Assembly: GCA_959605275.1 (NCBI GenBank)
Contig: CAUHFD010000085.1
Location: forward strand, 1-10,473
Direction: 5' to 3'
From: an uncultured Eubacteriales bacterium
GTDB taxonomy: Bacteria > Bacillota > Clostridia > Oscillospirales > Ruminococcaceae
Length of the DNA stretch: 10,473 nt
Below the pieces are notes generated by a model, which saw only the letters and a program-made list of their open reading frames with translations, was not told the origin of the DNA and ran no database searches. Below, one piece after another: positions 6,265 to 10,473 of this stretch (position 1 is its first letter; each line of letters starts with the position of its first letter). Made by a program: the position numbers and the translations under genes.

Positions 6265-9204
6265 CTATAAGTACAAACCGTATTCCACAAAGCAATAACG
6301 ATCATCCCAGCCGGGATTTTTGCCGCCGCACCAAACATCTGAATCCTCAAAGAAACTATTCGGGCAAACGAAGTAGCATTCTCCTTCTTTCAGATGGTGA
6401 GGACCTAATAGGTTGCGGAGATTACCGATGATCTCTACTTCAATTTCGTTTTCTCCCTCATGCAGCAGTCCGCTTAAATCCACTTCATAGGGCTGCCAAA
6501 GGATCGTTCCGGCATCTGCGCCGTTTACCCGCACTTTGACAACAGTAGAACAGCGTTTGGCAAACAATAAACTTCTGTTCACACATTCCTTCGCGTTCAG
6601 CGTCACCGTGTTTTTCAATACCATTCTGCCGTTAAAGAACGGAAATTTTTGTAGCACGAAATTGCCTACCGTAACGGTTTTCGGCATATCGGAAATCGCA
6701 AACGAACCGTCATAACGCACTGCACGCCTATCCAATTCGGTAAATTCGCCCGCCGTATCCACGCCGAAATCACCGATGACGTAAACCGCTTCTATCTCGG
6801 TATCATAGGTCAGCATATTTTTCTCAGATTCAAATTGCAATGAATTTTTAATATTTTGGTAAATCTTTTCACTTTGGGTAAAATGAATGGAAAGTTTAAT
6901 TTGATTTTCACCGAGCGCAACCGCATCTGAAATATCGATCTTACGGAACGATTTGTCCCGATAATATCCGCAGTCAACGTTAGGAATATCTTTTCCATTC
7001 ACCGAAATTACAAACTTTTCAGGAGTTTCCAATACTAAATAGAGCGGCGTGTCCGGTTTTTGTATGACGTTCATATAAAATACTAAATCAACATCTACCG
7101 GTCGTTCTAATTTGCATGCCTCCCCTTGAATATTGTTAATCGGCACCTGTTTTCCCTGTAAAATGCCGTCAAAATAATAATCGCAATAGTCTAAAGTAAC
7201 GGCATTCGGATCAGACTCAGAAATCTGCCATACTGCGCCTAACTGCTGGTTGATCGGATGAAGAAGCCTTGTGTCCGCCGCTGTTAATTCCGGCTTTTTC
7301 TCCTGATATGCAAATAATACAACAGAGCCCATGCCGACAAGAGAAACTTCAACCGACACTTGCCCATCCTGTTCAGACTGTGCAATCGGCAGAATTTCAC
7401 CGCTGCAATAATCGAATTTTCCGACCGATTTTCCCGCAAAACGGATACACAGCTCCCGTTTTTCCTTTGAGGTATTAACAACATAATACATCGTCATTCC
7501 CTCGGAATCGAAATAGCGCACTGTGGAGGCAACCCCCGAAAGAATACCATTTTTCTCCGAAATGTGAATGGGTCTGACATCAGACTCAACCGCATCTGCC
7601 ATTGCCTGCAAAGAATCGGCAATCAAACATTTTTCCGCTAATTGTTTTACCTTGTCAGACGGCTCTCCGCCGACCATTTCGGGAATTCTCCCACTAAATA
7701 TAATCTTGCCGCCGTTTGCCTGAAATTGTTCCAACAGTTCCACTGTCTCCGGCGCCAGATTCAGAGCGTCCGGTACCAAAACAACCCGATAACTCATCTG
7801 ACCGACAGTCAATACATTACCGGATACCGAACCGTGCAGCTGCATGATGCGCTCGTCGCCCAAATCGTACTGAATTTGATTTTCTTCCAGCAAATGGATG
7901 GTCTGCATAAACTTTTCATCCAGCTCTCGCAGCAAACCATTATCCTGATTGTTAAAGCAGATCCATGCGGAAGACATCGGATGAATCACTAAGGTTTCAA
8001 AACGCACCGTACCCTCAGACAGCAGCATACCCAATCGGCTGAACACATCGTTGAGCTTTCTGTATTCGCTCCACCACGGCTGCTGATAAAACAAGGTGGC
8101 AGGATAATCACGCTTGCGAATTCCCCGCAGCGAATATCCCTCCAGATGCTGGCAGAGGAGATTGATTCCCCGCACCATCTGCCATTCATAAATACGCTTT
8201 AACTCTTCGAAGCTAACATCCCAGCCGCAAAGTGCAAAAGTCTCACTCAATACCTGTTTTTTCCCGGTTTGATGTGCTACCGAAGCCACCTGGATTGCGG
8301 TTGTGCTGGGACCGACTTCACGTCCCAACCAATCCATGCCCGGTATATGCATATACTCGTAATTAGGCATACAAGCACCGTTAGAAACCAGTTGACTCTC
8401 CATGGATTCTTCCAATACCATGTGTCCGGTCAATTGAACGCCATTTGCCTCACACCAGTTATAAATCTGCTTGCAAAAAGCATCGGTGAATAAATCGCGT
8501 ACCAACTGCCAAAAACGGAAACGGATCCGTTCATAACCTTTTACTTCGAAAAACAGCGCCGGCAATAACGGAAGCAACTCCTCGCCGTACCGCTTTTGAT
8601 AATTGTCCGGCAAAACCAACGACCACGGTATTCCATTACGGGAAATTTGCGGTTCATCAGTAAAGAAACCTGTCATTTTAGCAAAATCTTCGCCCAACTC
8701 TTTTTTGTATACAACGTGGATGACCTCAATAAACTTGGCAATTACTTCGGCATCTAACGTATCCACATAAAACGGATTTACATCGTAATACATATGTATC
8801 CATTTGCCCTCAAACGGAAGACAGCAAATGGTAAAAGTATCGTTTTTCTCTGTCTCAACCATTTCGTAACGGAGATATTTTTGCTGATATTTTACACCGA
8901 GGCCATTGACAATGCCGCTGCCGAAACCGCTCGGCCAACCGTTTTCGTCATAGCCCCACGCACCCATGCCGCGCTTTTCGCCTTCATGGATACCGCACTT
9001 AATATTATCCATCCACTCTTCGCCCATGTATTCTGTCTGCAAGCCGCCCCGAGCGTGCATAAAATATCCACCGATTCCCGCTTTTTCCATCTGCTCTATC
9101 TGCCACGCAGTTTCATCAGTATGCAATTTGTCATTCCATGACCAAAACGGAATCGGACGATATTTTTTCGGTGGATCTGATAAATTTTTCTGAAACAACT
9201 CCAT
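6265..9204 (-). CDS. Cytoplasmic glycoside hydrolase, GH106-like (putative alpha-L-rhamnosidase or relative)
   Basis: A 979-residue protein without signal peptide or membrane span, so probably acting on imported sugars or oligosaccharides. The N-terminus (PIPFWSWNDKL at 17-27, GIGGYFMHARGGL at 43-55, GYDENGWPSG at 84-93) is typical of large clostridial proteins annotated as GH106-like hydrolases. A TIM-barrel-like region seems to run to about residue 400, with candidate acidic residues in FFTDEP (180-185), GHMVLEE (260-266) and LSETFALCGW (319-328). Next comes a Rossmann-like segment (VVLVPDALNLAPETVELL to NGGKIIFSG, about 474-504). The C-terminal part is beta-rich and ends in a galactose-binding-like module with RVNGADAG and LRNLLGPHHL. 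ATG 9204 is the first start after an in-frame TAG (9211-9213). Substrate is unknown; no transporter or regulator gene is adjacent. The family call comes from motif memory, so rhamnosidase activity is tentative. Confidence 0.75.
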   Translation of the reverse strand: MELFQKNLSDPPKKYRPIPFWSWNDKLHTDETAWQIEQMEKAGIGGYFMHARGGLQTEYMGEEWMDNIKCGIHEGEKRGMGAWGYDENGWPSGFGSGIVNGLGVKYQQKYLRYEMVETEKNDTFTICCLPFEGKWIHMYYDVNPFYVDTLDAEVIAKFIEVIHVVYKKELGEDFAKMTGFFTDEPQISRNGIPWSLVLPDNYQKRYGEELLPLLPALFFEVKGYERIRFRFWQLVRDLFTDAFCKQIYNWCEANGVQLTGHMVLEESMESQLVSNGACMPNYEYMHIPGMDWLGREVGPSTTAIQVASVAHQTGKKQVLSETFALCGWDVSFEELKRIYEWQMVRGINLLCQHLEGYSLRGIRKRDYPATLFYQQPWWSEYRKLNDVFSRLGMLLSEGTVRFETLVIHPMSSAWICFNNQDNGLLRELDEKFMQTIHLLEENQIQYDLGDERIMQLHGSVSGNVLTVGQMSYRVVLVPDALNLAPETVELLEQFQANGGKIIFSGRIPEMVGGEPSDKVKQLAEKCLIADSLQAMADAVESDVRPIHISEKNGILSGVASTVRYFDSEGMTMYYVVNTSKEKRELCIRFAGKSVGKFDYCSGEILPIAQSEQDGQVSVEVSLVGMGSVVLFAYQEKKPELTAADTRLLHPINQQLGAVWQISESDPNAVTLDYCDYYFDGILQGKQVPINNIQGEACKLERPVDVDLVFYMNVIQKPDTPLYLVLETPEKFVISVNGKDIPNVDCGYYRDKSFRKIDISDAVALGENQIKLSIHFTQSEKIYQNIKNSLQFESEKNMLTYDTEIEAVYVIGDFGVDTAGEFTELDRRAVRYDGSFAISDMPKTVTVGNFVLQKFPFFNGRMVLKNTVTLNAKECVNRSLLFAKRCSTVVKVRVNGADAGTILWQPYEVDLSGLLHEGENEIEVEIIGNLRNLLGPHHLKEGECYFVCPNSFFEDSDVWCGGKNPGWDDRYCFVEYGLYL

Positions 9205-9216
9205 ATGCCCCTATGC

Positions 9217-9234
9217 TTGGCTGAAATCAGCCAA
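9217..9234. promoter_or_regulatory. 18-bp palindrome, possible operator or mRNA hairpin in the hydrolase leader
   Basis: TTGGCTGAAATCAGCCAA is a perfect inverted repeat (8-bp arms, 2-bp centre). It lies 13-30 nt upstream of the hydrolase ATG, between the strong AAGGAG (minus strand, 9242-9237) and the start codon. As DNA it has the size and symmetry of a LacI-type operator. As RNA it would form a 7-bp hairpin with a 4-nt loop. No regulator gene is in the window. Confidence 0.5.
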
Positions 9235-9261
9235 TACTCCTTCGATAAAGAAATGATAAAA

Positions 9262-9284
9262 TCCCCGTCCGGAACAGACGGGGA
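9262..9284 (-). terminator. GC-rich hairpin with T-rich tail in the hydrolase leader
   Basis: On the minus strand TCCCCGTC (9284-9277) pairs with GACGGGGA (9269-9262) across a 7-nt loop and is followed by TTTTATCATTTCTTT. The shape is that of an intrinsic terminator for transcription arriving from the lipoprotein gene. However, a good promoter lies directly upstream with its predicted start about 4 nt before the hairpin, so it could instead be a 5'-terminal stabilising stem or an attenuator of the hydrolase gene. Confidence 0.55.
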
Positions 9285-9294
9285 CGATAGACTT

Positions 9295-9323
9295 ATTTTA
9301 GCAGAAATTGGTTGGTTTCGCAA
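9295..9323 (-). promoter_or_regulatory. Sigma-A-type promoter for the hydrolase gene
   Basis: Reading the minus strand, TTGCGA (9323-9318) and TAAAAT (9300-9295) are separated by 17 bp. TG one base before the -10 gives an extended -10 element. The predicted transcription start is near 9288, giving a leader of about 84 nt before the ATG. Confidence 0.65.
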
Positions 9324-9352
9324 GGTCATTCCGCAAATTAGAAAAAATCAGC

Positions 9353-9384
9353 GTATATACCAAAAATGCCGGCTTTTTATATAC
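9353..9384 (-). terminator. Possible weak terminator after the binding-protein gene
   Basis: On the minus strand GTATATA (9384-9378) can pair with TATATAC (9359-9353), with an inner A4/T4 stack and the GCCGGCA sequence in the loop. GCTGATTTTTTC follows. It begins 6 nt after the stop codon of the lipoprotein gene. The stem is AT-rich with a bulge and the T-tract is displaced by 4 nt, so it would be inefficient at best. The GC-rich hairpin at 9262-9284 may be the real end of that transcript. Confidence 0.35.
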
Positions 9385-9390
9385 AAATAA

Positions 9391-10350
9391 TCATTTCGAA
9401 GCAGCAGAAACGACCAACCCGGAAGCAGTCTGTTCCGAAGATTCGCCGGCAGATTCATCAAACGCATCCGGATAAAGCGCAACTGCGGTCTTTTGAATCA
9501 CTTCTAAAACACGGCTGCTCTGCAACGCAAAAAGCGTATTATCAATGGTATAAACCTTCCCGTTTTTTACCGCGCCGAAATCTTTATAAGCAGCGTTGGA
9601 CTGCAAATGCGGCAGTCCATACGGATCGGCAACAAAAATAAAGTCCGGATCTTTTGCCTGCATCTCTTTTGCATCCGCAGTGTAGCCGGTTGCCGCTTCC
9701 GCCGCATTCGTGCCAAACACCGATAATATGCTGCTTTCAAAAGTATCTCCGGTAGCGATAATGCCATTTGGATTAATAATATATAAAAAAGTACTGTTTG
9801 CCGCTTCCGCCGGAAGTTTTGCTTTAATATCATTAATTCCCGATTCCATTTTTGCAAATTGATCGGCACCTGCCCGTCTACCATCTTTCTGCCCCAAAAA
9901 TAGCAGTCCGATATTCTGATACAACGTTTTCAGTTCCTCTAAATTTTTAGCCATCGGAAGAACAACAACCTGTATTTTCGCGGTTTCCAAGGCTTCTATG
10001 TCTTTTTTTGATAAGGAATCATGAGTCAGCACGATATCAGGAAGTGCCGCAACAATTGCTGCCGTATCAAGGTGACCTGTTTTTCCCGCCGACGGGATTT
10101 CCTTAACCGACTCAGGATAATCGGCATCGTCAGTACGGATAACCACTTTGTCCCCATAACCATGCTCGAATAAAATTTCGGTCAAGGACGGAGAAAGACA
10201 AGCCACTTTTTCCGGCTGTGTTTCAACAGTCACATTCGCTACCTGTACCGGATAGGCTTGTATTTCCTCTTCTTTTTTATTCTGAATATCACACGCGGTC
10301 AAAGTTCCAAATAAAACCAATGTCAAAACAACAGCAATGATTCTTTTCAT
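9391..10350 (-). CDS. ABC transporter substrate-binding lipoprotein, BtuF/FhuD type (Peripla_BP_2)
   Basis: Extracytoplasmic binding protein of a metal-chelate uptake ABC transporter (vitamin B12, iron-siderophore or heme). From ATG 10350 it has 319 residues: a lipoprotein signal peptide MKRIIAVVLTLVLFGTLTAC with lipobox LTAC and Cys20 as the lipidation site, an acidic linker, then the family pattern VACLSPSLTEILFEHG (49-64), DDADYPE (74-80), AAIVAALPDIVLTHDSL (97-113), and later KDPDFIFVADPYG and VKNGKVYTID. The opening SPSLTEILF and DYP elements are closest to BtuF-like proteins. An in-frame ATG at 10389 would add 13 residues, but AGAAAGG directly abuts it; neither start has an ideal ribosome binding site, and I prefer 10350 for the compact signal peptide. 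Permease and ATPase genes are not in the window. Ligand cannot be assigned. Confidence 0.85.
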   Translation of the reverse strand: MKRIIAVVLTLVLFGTLTACDIQNKKEEEIQAYPVQVANVTVETQPEKVACLSPSLTEILFEHGYGDKVVIRTDDADYPESVKEIPSAGKTGHLDTAAIVAALPDIVLTHDSLSKKDIEALETAKIQVVVLPMAKNLEELKTLYQNIGLLFLGQKDGRRAGADQFAKMESGINDIKAKLPAEAANSTFLYIINPNGIIATGDTFESSILSVFGTNAAEAATGYTADAKEMQAKDPDFIFVADPYGLPHLQSNAAYKDFGAVKNGKVYTIDNTLFALQSSRVLEVIQKTAVALYPDAFDESAGESSEQTASGLVVSAASK

Positions 10351-10412
10351 AGCATTTGTGTTCTGCTTTTGGGTGATAAAAGCAAGCATCCTTTCTATGG
10401 TATCTGTAACAT

Positions 10413-10473
10413 TTACAACAGTGGCAATCCCAACTCTAAACGTCCCTGTACCGCATCAATATACTGTCTGGCA
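10413..10473 (-). CDS. C-terminal 19 codons of an unidentified upstream gene
   Basis: Reading the minus strand from 10472, the frame gives ARQYIDAVQGRLELGLPLL and stops at TAA (10415-10413). The composition looks like a genuine protein C-terminus. The stop lies 62 nt upstream of the preferred lipoprotein start (23 nt upstream of the alternative ATG 10389), and no promoter was seen in the gap, so the two are probably co-transcribed. Too short to name; if the neighbourhood is a metal-chelate uptake or cobalamin operon it could be a related gene, but that is a guess. Confidence 0.5.
   Translation of the reverse strand, partial: ARQYIDAVQGRLELGLPLL

Noticed and set aside
7642..7992. 116-aa + strand open frame opposite the hydrolase gene (similar cases at 8269-8493 and 8794-9141)
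   Set aside because: They lie wholly inside a well-supported 979-codon gene and their translations lack recognisable motifs.
9362..9378. AAAAATGCCGGCTTTTT as a protein-binding palindrome
   Set aside because: It is better explained as the inner part of the weak hairpin 9353-9384 after the lipoprotein gene; short A/T-flanked GCCGGC palindromes arise easily by chance.
10351..10412. Cobalamin riboswitch ahead of the BtuF-like gene
   Set aside because: The gap of about 62 nt is too short for a cobalamin aptamer and shows none of its conserved blocks.
1..10473. CRISPR array, tRNA, rRNA, insertion sequence or prophage genes
   Set aside because: No regularly spaced direct repeats, tRNA-like cloverleaf, rRNA core sequence, transposase or integrase motif was seen; apart from the inverted repeat after purD the window is regular chromosomal genes.

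Overview
The window looks like a chromosomal segment of a low-to-mid GC Gram-positive anaerobe, most likely a clostridium of the Oscillospirales/Ruminococcaceae type. The clues are strong AGGAGG-type ribosome binding sites, a clustered pur operon with short gaps, a PurF with the cysteine pattern of the Bacillus-type iron-sulfur enzyme, a THF riboswitch in front of an ECF folate transporter gene, and purH split into two unrelated genes. The taxonomic call is inference.

Bases 1-5230 (+ strand) are the distal part of a de novo purine operon: the 3' end of purF, then purM, purN (overlapping purM by 7 nt), a PurO-type IMP cyclohydrolase, a free-standing AICAR formyltransferase and purD. Together they supply PRPP amidotransfer, AIR synthesis, GAR synthesis, GAR formylation, AICAR formylation and IMP ring closure. 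In place of the usual bifunctional PurH, the last two steps come from two separate adjacent genes. A 102-bp imperfect inverted repeat overlaps the purD stop codon, and an intrinsic terminator follows.

Bases 5380-6265 hold a separate folate-uptake unit: a good sigma-A promoter, a THF riboswitch whose downstream sequence can pair with the Shine-Dalgarno sequence, and folT. This fits the operon next to it, because PurN and the AICAR formyltransferase both consume 10-formyl-THF. A bidirectional-looking terminator separates folT from the convergent gene.

Bases 6265-10473 are on the - strand. In the direction of transcription they hold the last 19 codons of an unidentified gene, a BtuF/FhuD-type substrate-binding lipoprotein, and a 979-aa cytoplasmic glycoside hydrolase resembling GH106 and its relatives. 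The hydrolase gene has its own promoter and an unusual leader: a GC-rich hairpin almost at the predicted transcription start, a strong Shine-Dalgarno sequence far from the start codon, and an 18-bp palindrome between them.

No IS element, CRISPR array, tRNA or rRNA was seen. Most of the window is ordinary metabolism. The points most worth a second look are the split PurH, the riboswitch platform, the inverted repeat after purD and the hydrolase leader.
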